Assembly (NCBI GenBank): GCA_964473025.1
Contig: CAYYMZ010000001.1
Coordinates: 37,142 to 101,141 of the forward strand
Length of the DNA stretch: 64,000 nucleotides
Source: CAYYMZ01 sp964473025
GTDB taxonomy: Bacteria; Patescibacteriota; UBA1384; DTJR01
Reading direction: 5' to 3'
Both the position numbers and the translations under genes were made by a program. Shown here one piece after another: positions 17,729-26,240 of the stretch. A model generated the notes under the pieces. That model worked only from the letters and a program-made list of their open reading frames with translations, did no database searches and had not been told where the DNA came from. Within the stretch, counting starts at the first letter, position 1, and every line of letters begins with the position of its first letter.

Positions 17729-17768
17729 GATTGAATTTAGGGTGGTTTTAGAGTAGGATTATGGTCTT

Positions 17769-17843
17769 GCTCCCGTAGTTCAACGGATAGAATGTGGGCT
17801 TCCGGAGCCTATGATGTGGGTTCGATTCCCGCCGGGAGTACCA
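17769..17843 (+). tRNA. tRNA-Arg(CCG)
   Basis: Acceptor GCTCCCG/CGGGAGT, anticodon loop CTTCCGGAG with anticodon CCG, T-arm GGGTTCGATTCCC, encoded CCA. Confidence 0.95.
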
Positions 17844-18044
17844 CTTCGCTAGGCTCAGTGTAAACTTAGAAAAGTGAAGGAAAGAAAGCTTGCTCTGAGG
17901 AGCAAAGCGACGATGAGCGCCCGTAGCTCCCTCCTTCAGACTCACCGTCAAATCTATTTCATAGTATTATGACGGTGTGTCTTACGGCGGGCAGGCAGCT
18001 GGATATTGGTCTGCTGACTAATTGCCTGGGAGAATTTACAGTAT

Positions 18045-18120
18045 GTGCCTGTAGCTCAGTGGATAGAGCGCTGGTTTGCGGAACCAGAGGTCGGAGGTTC
18101 AAATCCTCCCAGGCATACCA
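18045..18120 (+). tRNA. tRNA-Arg(GCG)
   Basis: Acceptor GTGCCTG/CAGGCAT, anticodon stem CTGGT/ACCAG with loop TTGCGGA (anticodon GCG), T-arm GGAGGTTCAAATCCTCC, encoded CCA. The unmodified GCG anticodon, rather than ICG, suggests this tRNA reads CGC/CGU without inosine. Confidence 0.93.
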
Positions 18121-18177
18121 TAAAAGATGTCGGCTGAAGTTTATCCGTCTCTGGCGGAGAGCCGAATCAAACCCTGC

Positions 18178-18217
18178 CTGCCCCTCGTAGCCAAAGGCGA
18201 AGTGGGGTCGGGCGTAC
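18178..18217. repeat. REP-like palindrome
   Basis: Hairpin built on CCCCTCGTAGCC-AAA-GGCGAAGTGGGG, flanked by GCC/GGGC. Same style as the palindromes inserted in the zincin, P-type ATPase and trpS genes. Confidence 0.5.
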
Positions 18218-18256
18218 CATTCGACTTGAACCGGCAACTTGTTTTTGTAAAAGAAA

Positions 18257-18295
18257 GGGCCTTACCACGCGTGCGGTAAGGCCCTTTTGCTGTCC
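18257..18295. terminator. Bidirectional terminator
   Basis: GGGCCTTACC-ACGCGTGC-GGTAAGGCCC with T-rich flanks on both strands (TTTT on plus; TTTCTTTT on minus). It ends the small cysteine-containing protein gene at 18311-18553. Confidence 0.88.
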
Positions 18296-18310
18296 TGTCA
18301 CGGTCTGCAC

Positions 18311-18553
18311 CTAGCAGACCGTCTCGGGGATATTGTCCGTGCCCTCCATGCACGGATCGCCGTCAGCCCTATGGTGCTTGAGCAGTCGCCAACTGAGAGC
18401 TTCATCTCCAGTGCAAGTGAGATGATCCCCCACCGAGTCGAAGCCGCCGTGGTTTGCGGCTTGCTCGAGCTCCCGATCTTCCGCTCTTCGCAGCGGAAGG
18501 TCTGACTGATTGCAGAATCCACAGGTTCCCTTCTTGCTTTCCGCTCCGGCCAT
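18311..18553 (-). CDS. Small hypothetical protein with CxxC, GC-rich cassette
   Basis: 80 residues from ATG 18553, behind AAGGAGGGTGATA. It contains TCGFCNQSDLPLRR near the N-terminus (one CxxC), two more single Cys residues and many His/Asp. No family is recognised; a single zinc or disulfide site is possible. It is an isolated single-gene unit with its own promoter (18594-18622) and terminator, in GC-rich sequence between AT-rich neighbours. Confidence 0.72.
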   Translation of the reverse strand: MAGAESKKGTCGFCNQSDLPLRRAEDRELEQAANHGGFDSVGDHLTCTGDEALSWRLLKHHRADGDPCMEGTDNIPETVC

Positions 18554-18593
18554 ATTATCACCCTCCTTGGTATTTGGACAAGCGAAACATCAA

Positions 18594-18622
18594 AGCATAT
18601 CAAAAAATTTTACAATAGTCAA
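18594..18622 (-). promoter_or_regulatory. Sigma-70 type promoter of the 18311-18553 gene
   Basis: -35 TTGACT and -10 TATGCT on the minus strand, separated by 17 bases; about 40 bases before the ATG. Confidence 0.75.
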
Positions 18623-18911
18623 TCGATATTCAGTTCTGCTATAATTAAATCGTACTTTTTTATTTGGTCGCAGATTCAGCAGATCCCGCGCCTATGTCTT
18701 TGACCCCTGTTGTAATGGGGAGGAGGCAAGCCAAGGCAGAGTGGGGCATACCCGGCCGGCTAGTTTCAAAACAAGGAGGGCTTTGCGAAAAGTTCAGTGT
18801 TGTTGTTTGTAAAAAAATCGTAAAAGCAAGAAGACACAATAAAAAAACAAAAAAACAAGACAAGAATCGACCCTTAATTCTTTATTCGATATTCGTTATT
18901 CTAAATTCTGC
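18623..18911. other. Intergenic stretch with no supported feature
   Basis: 289 bases. Short open frames on both strands lack ribosome sites and family resemblance; an A-rich run at 18830-18865 precedes the cyclophilin stop. I see no hairpin with a T tract. Confidence 0.5.
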
Positions 18912-19511
18912 CTACTGTGCGTTCTCTATTTTAACCGAGGTCATTTTGTCGCCGACGGTGAGCTGTTTAGCAATATCCATGCCGGAGGTGACTTGGCCAA
19001 ATAGGTTATAGGCCTTGGTCAGTTTGGTGGAATTATCAACGAGGTTAATAAAAAATTGTGAGCCGTTGGTATCGGGACCGGAGTTTGCCATCGCCACGGT
19101 GCCCTCGATGTATTCGCCTCGGACAGTTTCGTCTTTAAAACTATATCCAGGACCGCCGGTACCGTTTCCCTTCGGATCGCCGCCCTGAACAACGAATCCT
19201 TCTTCAACGCGGTGGAAAGTTAAACCGTCATAAAATCCTTTGTTTGCCAGATAAACGAAATTGCTAATTGTCAAAGGTGCCTTGTCGGCGGACAGGGCAA
19301 TCTCGATTGTTCCTTTTGAGGTTTGAATAACCGCTTTTTTGTTTTGAATCTGCTCGTCGGCTAATTTACCCGGAAAACTATATTTGCCGGGCGTTGTACT
19401 CTCAATCACGTTTCCTCCTCCATTAGTGTTTGTATTTTGCTCCGTTGTGCAACCGGTTAAACCGATTAAGGCAACAATAGCGGTTATGAATAAATAATGT
19501 GATTTTTTCAC
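18912..19511 (-). CDS. Cyclophilin-type peptidyl-prolyl isomerase, lipoprotein
   Basis: 199 residues from GTG 19511. The signal peptide ends in a lipobox, IGLTGC (Cys about residue 21), then a Thr/Asn-rich linker. The cyclophilin domain shows NFVYLANKGFYDGLTFHRV, VQGGDPKGNGTGGPGY (the catalytic Arg and the GxGGPGY loop), GSQFFINL and YNLFGQV. The enzyme isomerises X-Pro bonds outside the membrane while anchored by lipid. TATAAT lies eight bases before the GTG with no ribosome site, again leaderless-like. Confidence 0.92.
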   Translation of the reverse strand: MKKSHYLFITAIVALIGLTGCTTEQNTNTNGGGNVIESTTPGKYSFPGKLADEQIQNKKAVIQTSKGTIEIALSADKAPLTISNFVYLANKGFYDGLTFHRVEEGFVVQGGDPKGNGTGGPGYSFKDETVRGEYIEGTVAMANSGPDTNGSQFFINLVDNSTKLTKAYNLFGQVTSGMDIAKQLTVGDKMTSVKIENAQ

Positions 19512-19716
19512 GACTCTTTATTATAAATATTTATTTTGTCGTGCCCTTCCGAAGGAGGGCAATGTATTGACCTCGCAATTTGTAATTCTCAACAGACAAT
19601 ACAAATACGTGGATAAATTGATTTAACCATAAATATGATTTTTCGCAACATCTAATTTGTAGTAGAATAGAAAGTATAAAAATAATCAAGGCCCATAACA
19701 CCGAACCTTACTGTCA

Positions 19717-19748
19717 CCCCAACACCCTTTGGTAAAAGGGTGTTGGGG
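19717..19748. repeat. CCCAACACCCTTT palindrome, copy 1
   Basis: Perfect 14-base arms around GGTA. The same palindrome family recurs at 19787-19809, split at 50307-50409, and at 54956-54983 and 56102-56129. Confidence 0.8.
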
Positions 19749-19786
19749 ATGACAAGTAGCGGCTGGTGTCAGGGCTTCCGGTCCAT

Positions 19787-19809
19787 AACACCCTTTGTTA
19801 AAGGGTGTT
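19787..19809. repeat. CCCAACACCCTTT palindrome, copy 2
   Basis: AACACCCTTT-GTT-AAAGGGTGTT, 22 bases before the start of the next gene (19831). Two copies in the leader region may form a terminator/antiterminator-like pair or be mobile REP elements. Confidence 0.75.
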
Positions 19810-19830
19810 GGGACACGGAGCGGAGGAAAT

Positions 19831-20382
19831 ATGGAAATAGACGAGAAAACAAAAACACAAAGGAGAAATACGGTTATTTGGATCGTGGTTTTGTCGGTGG
19901 TTGTGTTGGCTCTGGCAGGACTCTTGTATTGGCAGATACGCAATCTTAACGCATCAAAAAAACTGGCCAATGCCACCCCGACAGCAACGGCAACCGTCAC
20001 CCAAACCGCGACTAAGACCGCAACTAAAACATCGACTGCAACGGTAACGAGCACCGCCGAAGATCGAACTCCCCAAGTCAGAACCGCGTCCGATGGTTTT
20101 CTTGGCGCCTATGTGGGAAGAAATTTGGCTGATGCCAAACCGTTTATGACCGATGGATTTTTCGCTTCTTGGACCCAAGAAGGTTTTGCCGGTGTTTCAA
20201 GTCCGGGGAGATTAAATTTCGAAGTTGTTGATATTTCAACCGGCGCTGGTCCCTGGCAGGTATTGGCCAAGGTCAATCTTCAGCTAAACGGTGAAGACGC
20301 CGGATATGAATCGTGGCGCCTCGATGTCGATTTGGTAGACGGTAAGTACCTCGTCAGTGCGATGAACGCTGCCTCGCTTTAA
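19831..20382 (+). CDS. Membrane-anchored hypothetical protein with Thr-rich stalk
   Basis: 183 residues from ATG 19831, preceded by CGGAGGAAAT. Cytoplasmic N-terminus (EKTKTQRRN), one transmembrane helix (about residues 17-37), a Thr/Ala stalk with imperfect TATKTAT repeats (about 50-78), then an outer domain of about 100 residues (FLGAYVGRNLADAKPFMTDGF onward). That domain resembles the NTF2-like folds common in small secreted proteins, but I cannot assign a family. Its 3' end overlaps the convergent GT2 gene by 29 bases. Confidence 0.7.
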   Translation: MEIDEKTKTQRRNTVIWIVVLSVVVLALAGLLYWQIRNLNASKKLANATPTATATVTQTATKTATKTSTATVTSTAEDRTPQVRTASDGFLGAYVGRNLADAKPFMTDGFFASWTQEGFAGVSSPGRLNFEVVDISTGAGPWQVLAKVNLQLNGEDAGYESWRLDVDLVDGKYLVSAMNAASL

Positions 20383-21070
20383 CCTTGTTCTCTTCGGCTA
20401 GAATTTCTTTTAGAGTTTTTGAAACCTCTTGATACATTTTGATGCGGTTGCGGATGACATCTACCGGATCGGGGGTTTTATTTTCTTTAATAACTTGCGA
20501 CAGGCCCTCGAGGACGACAATAGCGCGGCGCGTTTTTGGCACGCTGCGGGTAATCAGCAAATCGACGCCAAAACGGCTCTTTTTGATCTTATCCATTGGG
20601 GGTAAGAATTTCTTATAAATTGCTCTCTGTCCCGAAATTCCCGGCCAGACGCGGTTGGCAATTTTTGTAGAAGTATATTTGTGCCATTTTTTTAAACTAA
20701 AAACGCCAAGCGACAAATCGGCTTCGCGGCTAAAGATGACAGGGGAGAGAATCTTCAAAATATGTTCTTTTTTTAGCCCGACCAAATCAGAATCAAGAAA
20801 AAGCAGAAGATTGTTTTGCGCCGCGCGAATTCCACTACCCATCGCCGAACCCTTGCCTTGATTTTCCTTGTGACGGATTAAGCGGATGCGCTTGTCGTGA
20901 AAACTTAAAATAATCTCGGGCGTTTTGTCAGTTGACCCATCGTCAACGACAATAATCTCATCAACAAAGTCACAGTCGCCAAGAACTTTCAAAACCCGCC
21001 CAATGTTCCTTGACTCGTTGTAGGCGGGGACAATGGCCGATACTTTTTCTTCAATTTTAATCATATCCAA
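20354..21070 (-). CDS. GT2 family glycosyltransferase
   Basis: 238 residues, GT-A domain: VSAIVPAYNESRNIGRV, VVDDGSTDKT, GKGSAMGSGIRAAQ and the DxD-like LFLDSDLVG. The C-terminus lacks transmembrane helices and is rich in Lys/Arg. Similar to glucosyl-3-phosphoglycerate synthase-like and polyprenol-phosphate glycosyltransferases; substrate unknown. GGAG lies about 12 bases before the ATG. The tail overlaps the convergent 19831-20382 gene. Confidence 0.83.
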   Translation of the reverse strand: MDMIKIEEKVSAIVPAYNESRNIGRVLKVLGDCDFVDEIIVVDDGSTDKTPEIILSFHDKRIRLIRHKENQGKGSAMGSGIRAAQNNLLLFLDSDLVGLKKEHILKILSPVIFSREADLSLGVFSLKKWHKYTSTKIANRVWPGISGQRAIYKKFLPPMDKIKKSRFGVDLLITRSVPKTRRAIVVLEGLSQVIKENKTPDPVDVIRNRIKMYQEVSKTLKEILAEENKVKARQRSSH

Positions 21071-21120
21071 ACACTCCGCTTTGTTTATAGCAGATTTTAA
21101 ATCAATTTACAGCTGGAGGT

Positions 21121-21465
21121 TTAGATATTGAAGCTAGAGCCAAACTTGCCGATGACAGGAAGCTCGACTTCCTTGCCGCCTGCGGCGTTGACTATGCCCA
21201 TGATAAAGAGAATCAAGAGCAATATCCAAGCGATTCCCCCGATCATCCAACCAATAACAGGGATAGCGGTGATAACACCGACGATCAGATAGGTAATCAA
21301 GAGGACTAATCCTTGCTTGATGTGAAACTTAACGAAAGGATCATTCTTTGCATCCGTTAAAAACGGAATCAAAACTAAAATGCCGAAATAACATAAAATT
21401 GCCATTCCGGTATTTTTTTGTCCCCCCGACGATGGCGCTGGTGATGGTTTTTCTTCTTCAGCCAT
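21121..21465 (-). CDS. DUF4870/Tic20-like small membrane protein
   Basis: 114 residues. A Pro/Ser-rich N-terminal tail precedes three hydrophobic helices. The segment DPFVKFHIKQGLVLLITYLI with the F-H-x-x-Q-G-L core is characteristic of the DUF4870/Tic20-like family, followed by WMIGGIAWILLLILFIMGI. Function is unknown. The ribosome site GGAGG is five bases before the ATG. Single-gene unit. Confidence 0.8.
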   Translation of the reverse strand: MAEEEKPSPAPSSGGQKNTGMAILCYFGILVLIPFLTDAKNDPFVKFHIKQGLVLLITYLIVGVITAIPVIGWMIGGIAWILLLILFIMGIVNAAGGKEVELPVIGKFGSSFNI

Positions 21466-21711
21466 TTAGCCTCCAAACTTAATTATTTTTATTTTCGACC
21501 AAACTCTCTTATTTAATGATAGCGGATTTGCACTCTAATTCAACCCGGTAGTAGAAAATCGACAGCCTTCCGGCTAGACGTAAACACCTCCTTGAGTTGG
21601 AAATGTAAACAAGCGATTATTTCACGATTTCATTTTACAAAAATTAAGTCGATTTTTCACTATCCGGGTCAATAAGTGGCGTCGATCCGCTCCTCTTAAT
21701 TTAAGAGAAAG

Positions 21712-21740
21712 CCCCAACGTCCCTGATTAGGGGACATCGG
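21712..21740 (-). terminator. Terminator of the 21727-22254 cassette
   Basis: On the minus strand CCCCGATGTCCC-CTAATCA-GGGACGTTGGGG then CTTTCTCTT. The stop codon lies in the loop. Confidence 0.75.
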
Positions 21741-22254
21741 GGCGGAGAGGCCGCATCTTGCGGATATCGAGACAGTCGGGTGTCTCTACCTCTGGGTCGA
21801 GGGCCCTGGCGTATTCCTTCGCATCGGCGTGCCTGACGAAGAAATAGTGGTTACCATCTTCGTTTACCGGTGTGGCAACCCTCTCGTTCATGTAGACGCC
21901 AAACGAGCCATCTAGGGAACGGGTCAGGACTTGTGCATTGAGCAGAGCCCGGTTTACATTACGCAGATCTTCTTTAGTACCACACTTGAGCAACTGCACG
22001 TAGTTTTCCCAGTCAACCCAGACAGCGCCCGAGTGGATTAGGTAGATCTTCTTCTTGGTACGTTTGCAGTAGCTGTGGTTTCGGAATCTGGCGATGCCTC
22101 TGCTTTCAGTGCAACGCGGACATTTCTCTCCGGACGCTACTCGGAATTCAACATCTCTGAGGTAGAAGATAATGATTTCCTCAAACGGTCCTGTTGCCCC
22201 GCAGATGGGGCACGAGAGTGAAGACGGAGCGTTTTTGATTTCTCCGATTGTCAT
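21727..22254 (-). CDS. Zinc-ribbon hypothetical protein, GC-rich cassette
   Basis: 175 residues from ATG 22254, chosen because GAAAGGATG lies upstream and the zinc ribbon follows; an earlier in-frame ATG at 22311 adds 19 unlikely residues. An SCPICGATGPFEE ... KCPRCTESRG pair about 30 residues apart gives a C4 zinc-ribbon. The remainder (ASN/GLU-rich, ends RKMRPLRPDVP) matches no family I know. It is a single-gene unit with its own terminator; a possible -10 GATAAT is at 22309-22304. Confidence 0.7.
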   Translation of the reverse strand: MTIGEIKNAPSSLSCPICGATGPFEEIIIFYLRDVEFRVASGEKCPRCTESRGIARFRNHSYCKRTKKKIYLIHSGAVWVDWENYVQLLKCGTKEDLRNVNRALLNAQVLTRSLDGSFGVYMNERVATPVNEDGNHYFFVRHADAKEYARALDPEVETPDCLDIRKMRPLRPDVP

Positions 22255-22341
22255 CCTGTACCCATCCTTTCGAGTTTCGAGCGTTAGGTGACACCGAACT
22301 AAAATTATCAAAGCGAACTTACAAACGCAATAAAAAACTTC

Positions 22342-22986
22342 TTAATAGCGGTTAGGGGGGGTACCTTCGAAGTCGGGCTTACTCTGATCTTCTGGCGGTT
22401 CGGGAGTTTTTTCTTCCCTTTTTGGCTTCAATGTTTCAAAATCATCAACGAGTTCGCCAAATTCCTGAGGTAAATCAACAGTGCACTCGCGGACCGTCAT
22501 TTGCGGTGCTTTGAATCCCTCGGGGCCGGTTTCGGACAGCCCAACTCTCCGTTTCGGGTCAATTTTTCCATCCTTGTATCTATAGTGGTAAAACGTTTCG
22601 GTCAGTCCGGCATCAGAGAGATGCTGTTCAAGCTTAATATGTCCGGCTGTGTCGTAATTAGTAACGTGAGTGTCGCCGTTTGCACCGACGACAACGGTTC
22701 TAAATAATCTTGCCCGATCCGGGTAGTCAAGAACGAGAAAGCGGGAAACGTGCCCACCGTCTTCCAAATCGTGGCGCACACCGATGAGATGTCTCAGTTT
22801 GTCGTATTTTTTATATCCCTCCCACTGATAACGGTCGTCAAGCTCAAAATCATGTCTGATGTGGACTTTTGGCTTTCCCTCTTCGATAATTGGTTTGCCC
22901 TCTTTATCTACAAATCGAACCGTCTCAAAGGCGTTTTCAGGGAGGGGTCCTTTGCAAACTTTAAATTCCTCTTTCTTTTCTTCCAT
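22342..22986 (-). CDS. Hypothetical soluble protein
   Basis: 214 residues, hydrophilic and rich in Asp/Glu/Lys and His. The central part has alternating strands (HIRHDFELDDRYQWEGY, HVSRFLVLDYPDRARLF) and a disordered C-terminal tail with KREEKTPEPPEDQSKPD. No family recognised. TAAGAT at 22998-22993 lies six bases before the ATG with TTGCCA 16 bases further up, and no ribosome site, so the message appears leaderless. Codon use is AT-rich like the resident genes. Confidence 0.7.
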   Translation of the reverse strand: MEEKKEEFKVCKGPLPENAFETVRFVDKEGKPIIEEGKPKVHIRHDFELDDRYQWEGYKKYDKLRHLIGVRHDLEDGGHVSRFLVLDYPDRARLFRTVVVGANGDTHVTNYDTAGHIKLEQHLSDAGLTETFYHYRYKDGKIDPKRRVGLSETGPEGFKAPQMTVRECTVDLPQEFGELVDDFETLKPKREEKTPEPPEDQSKPDFEGTPPNRY

Positions 22987-23021
22987 GTTTTAATCTTAGC
23001 GAAAATTTAAAATGTGGCAAA

Positions 23022-23047
23022 TTAAAATTGCCCAAAAGGGCAATTTC
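23022..23047 (-). terminator. Terminator of the UPF0182 gene
   Basis: AAATTGCCC-TTTT-GGGCAATTT on the minus strand followed by T-rich sequence. Confidence 0.75.
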
Positions 23048-23140
23048 ATGGCGGAGCTTCGAGATGCGGCACCCGAGAATATTTTCTGGCATATTATTTT
23101 GCGCTCGTCTTTAAAGAATTACGCATATTGTTCAAGCCAA

Positions 23141-25870
23141 TTATTGCTTTAAAATCTCTCCCAAACGCCTGATGACCTCACCGTAGCGCGTCCAATCGCC
23201 GTCCTTTTGCGCTTGGAGGGCCTCTTCATACGCCGCCAGTGCTTTTTGTATACGCTCTTGAATATTTTGAGACGGGATCACTTGCGGTTTTGCCACCACG
23301 CCTTCTTGCGGTTCTGCTCCCGTTCTTTCATCACCAAAAATTTTAGACAGCCCCTGTTCCAGCGTCTCTTCCATGGCAATTTTATTTCCATACGCCACAA
23401 TTACCCGTTTGAGCTCCGGAATTTTACCGGCTTCGGCCTTAAGATAAAGCGGGCGCACATACAAAAGCGACTCTTCAATCGGAATAACCAACAGCGGGCC
23501 CTGAATTACCTGCGACCCGCCCTGACTCCAGAGCGTGATTTGCTGACTAATTTCGGGGTCTTGATTAATTCTGCCAATAACTTGCTTGGGTCCAAATACC
23601 AGCTTGTCTTTAGGAAAACGATAGGCTAATAACTTGCCGTAGTTTTCTCCATCGTTGCGAGCAACCATCCAGGCGGACAAGTTGTCTTTTGCCCGGGGAG
23701 TAAATGGCAGCATCAAAATATATTCTTCTTGTTTCTCTTCCGGCAACTTCATAATGATGTGGCGCGGTTGCATTGATGAAACCCCGCCCGCGCGAGCTTC
23801 CCCCTCTCCTTCTGCAGCAATAGCCGGAATTTCCCACTGGTCTTCTTTATTATAAAAAATCTGTGGATCATCCATGTGGTAGACCAAATACGCGGCGGTC
23901 TGCAGGGTAAAGATATCCTCCGGATAACGCAAATGAGAAACCAGGCTCTTGGGAATCTCTGACATCGGCCGGAATGTCCCGGGAAAAATTTTGCTATATG
24001 TTTTTATAATCGGATCCTCTGCATCCGCCTGATAAAAAACGACACTGCCATCATAAGCATCAACCACCACTTTTACCGAGTTTCTAATATAGTTTATATT
24101 ACTGCCGTTTAACCGCGTAGGTTGCGAGTAAGGATAACGATCGCTGGTGGTATAGGCGTCGGCGATCCAATACACTTTGCCGTCGGCAATGACACTGTAG
24201 GGGTCTTTGTCAAAAGTCAAAAACGGCGCAATCTTGGCAATTCTTTCAGCAATATTACGCTGGTACATAATACGGCTCTCGTTCGTTATGTCGTTGGACA
24301 AAAGTATTTTAAGCGATTTAAATTTCAAGGCGTAAAAGACGCGCCGCGCAAGTGAGTTTATTTCCACTCCGCCCTTGCCCTCATATGTTGCGTAGACATT
24401 TTCTTCGCCCTTGGGGTAGTCAAACTCGCGGGATTTTGTTTTAGTGATGACATAATCGTTAGTCAGCTCGCCGAAGTAGATTTCCGGGCGCGAAATTTCA
24501 AGCTCTTTGACATCCGATTTGGGCGGCAAGTCCTTCACAAACAAGACCGGCAATCCTTCCGGGGTAACTTGATTGACGGGCCCGGCCGCCATGCCGTATC
24601 CATGCGTAAATGTCAGCCGTTCATTAATCCAATTCCTATTTGGCAAACTGGCCGAAGCCAGTTCGCGCGGAGAGAGCATGATCTGGCGAATTTCTCCGTC
24701 TATGATATAGCGGTCATTGTCAACTTCGGCAAACTCGTAATATGTTCTGATTTCTTGTACCTGGGAAAAAGTCGACAAGAGTGGTTTCCTGTCCCAAAGC
24801 CGCACATTTTTAACCGTCAGATTATTGTTTGCAATATCAGCCGCGGTAATTGGCTTGTCTCCCGAGATTTCTCGCTCTTCAATTTTGTCAAGCGCAAACG
24901 CCTGACGAGTAGCGGCAATATTATGCTTAATGAACGGAGTCTCTTTTACCAGTTCATTAGGGGCAACCGCCAGTTTTTGGACAAAGAACGGAATCATCGC
25001 TCCGGCGAGTCCCACAATAATGTAAAGAGAAATTGCTCCGATAAGCGGCGATAATTTTCCTTTCCAGGCCCAAAAGATGGCCGAAACTGCCGCAAGCGCA
25101 GCGGCGGCCATTGAGATCCAAAGCATGAATATTCTGACGGTTGCATCAGTGTATGTTGCGCCAAACACTAAACCGCCCTGGCTCGTCAGCAGCGTAAAGC
25201 GGGAGATGTAGATTCCGACGACAATGATGGCCAGAAAAATGGCGAGCAGGATACCAAGATGGATTCGCGCTGCGCGGTCTATTCGCATTTGTTTAAATGA
25301 TCGCAAGCTTGCGATATGAAAGCTACCGCGTAAAAAATATATGATCGCGCAGCCGGCAAGTGATAACAGAACGAGAAACTTTACCAGCCCTAATCCTGTT
25401 TGGAAGACCGGAAGAGAAAAAATATAAAATCCGATATCCTTATTAAAGATGGGATCTGCCGCGCCAAAAGCCGTCCCTGAAATAAATTTCAATACCTCCT
25501 GCCAATTAGCCGCCGCTATAAGTCCGAAAAAAAGCGCGACTACCAAACTCAGCATAACGGCAAATTTCTTAACGACGCGACTGTCCACATTTACCAACTG
25601 ACCGACTAAAGCTTGCGGTAAAACTGCTGTCCAGGAGATTTTTGAGCGGATCGCCAAAGAGAAGTTGACGAGCAAAAAACCGCCGACGGAAACTCCTGCC
25701 GCTGAAAACAAGATTATTCTAGTAACCAGGGACTTAATAAAGATTTGAGTGTGGCCAACCTCGGAAAACCACCACCAGTCAGTAACAAAAGCGACAATGC
25801 TTGAAAGAAAAACAAAAATAACGAAAAACGTGATAATAACGGAAAGTTTTGTTGTTTTAAATCTATTCAT
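23141..25870 (-). CDS. UPF0182 family large membrane protein
   Basis: 909 residues from ATG 25870, chosen because MNRFKTTKLSVIITFFVIF begins a normal transmembrane start; the in-frame extension upstream is not protein-like. Seven or so hydrophobic helices in the first 320 residues, including the family hallmark VTDWWWFSEVGHTQIF, then a very large extracytoplasmic domain (ELEISRPEIYFGELTNDYVI; RNYIxNSVKVVVDAYDG region) and a Glu/Gln-rich C-terminus. The length matches UPF0182/COG1615. Function is unknown. Confidence 0.9.
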   Translation of the reverse strand: MNRFKTTKLSVIITFFVIFVFLSSIVAFVTDWWWFSEVGHTQIFIKSLVTRIILFSAAGVSVGGFLLVNFSLAIRSKISWTAVLPQALVGQLVNVDSRVVKKFAVMLSLVVALFFGLIAAANWQEVLKFISGTAFGAADPIFNKDIGFYIFSLPVFQTGLGLVKFLVLLSLAGCAIIYFLRGSFHIASLRSFKQMRIDRAARIHLGILLAIFLAIIVVGIYISRFTLLTSQGGLVFGATYTDATVRIFMLWISMAAAALAAVSAIFWAWKGKLSPLIGAISLYIIVGLAGAMIPFFVQKLAVAPNELVKETPFIKHNIAATRQAFALDKIEEREISGDKPITAADIANNNLTVKNVRLWDRKPLLSTFSQVQEIRTYYEFAEVDNDRYIIDGEIRQIMLSPRELASASLPNRNWINERLTFTHGYGMAAGPVNQVTPEGLPVLFVKDLPPKSDVKELEISRPEIYFGELTNDYVITKTKSREFDYPKGEENVYATYEGKGGVEINSLARRVFYALKFKSLKILLSNDITNESRIMYQRNIAERIAKIAPFLTFDKDPYSVIADGKVYWIADAYTTSDRYPYSQPTRLNGSNINYIRNSVKVVVDAYDGSVVFYQADAEDPIIKTYSKIFPGTFRPMSEIPKSLVSHLRYPEDIFTLQTAAYLVYHMDDPQIFYNKEDQWEIPAIAAEGEGEARAGGVSSMQPRHIIMKLPEEKQEEYILMLPFTPRAKDNLSAWMVARNDGENYGKLLAYRFPKDKLVFGPKQVIGRINQDPEISQQITLWSQGGSQVIQGPLLVIPIEESLLYVRPLYLKAEAGKIPELKRVIVAYGNKIAMEETLEQGLSKIFGDERTGAEPQEGVVAKPQVIPSQNIQERIQKALAAYEEALQAQKDGDWTRYGEVIRRLGEILKQ

Positions 25871-25925
25871 TATAACATCAACTTGAATGTAACAGCTTTT
25901 TTTTAAGTTGCAAACTTCAAAATTC

Positions 25926-26240
25926 TTAAAAGTCCAGAGCAAAAGAGAACCGTCCCCATTTTTCAAATGCCGGACGCCCGCCGAAATAGCAAATACAGTA
26001 TGGAACAAGCGAACCGAGGGTCAAGCCCAGCGCCACGGGAAGCGCGACTTGTAAAATGGCCCGATTCGCTGCTTCCGCTAGTTCTACTTGAGGGGAGAGT
26101 AAGAAAAACCCGGCCGCCATTGGCACAATCGGAGACGGTATAAAGAATACGATCTCTTCAAGGGGCGCGGCGGCAAAAACACCCGCCGGTCCGCCGCCGG
26201 AAATTATTGATTGTGTAACTTGTATAAGTTTTTCTAACAT
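25926..26240 (-). pseudogene. Truncated VTT/DedA-like membrane protein
   Basis: 104 residues: EEIVFFIPSPIVPMAAGFFLL then a helix and YFGGRPAFEKWGRF, the first half of a VTT (SNARE-associated/DedA) domain; the intact DedA gene at 45629-46249 has the same GGRPLIEKYGKY motif followed by about 120 more residues. Here the frame stops seven residues after the motif, and no continuation is found in the other frames before the UPF0182 start. It is probably a broken gene, or a recent deletion. The start overlaps the zincin stop by seven bases. Confidence 0.65.

Noticed and set aside
18156..18180. TGGCGGAGAG followed by CGAATC and AACCC, resembling the end of tRNA-Ser, as a possible attachment-site remnant
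   Set aside because: Only ten contiguous bases match and the rest needs gaps; no matching integrase or second repeat nearby.
23141..26008. 955-codon version of the UPF0182 protein
   Set aside because: The extra 46 residues overlap the truncated VTT gene and are not membrane-protein-like; the start at 25870 gives the normal N-terminus.
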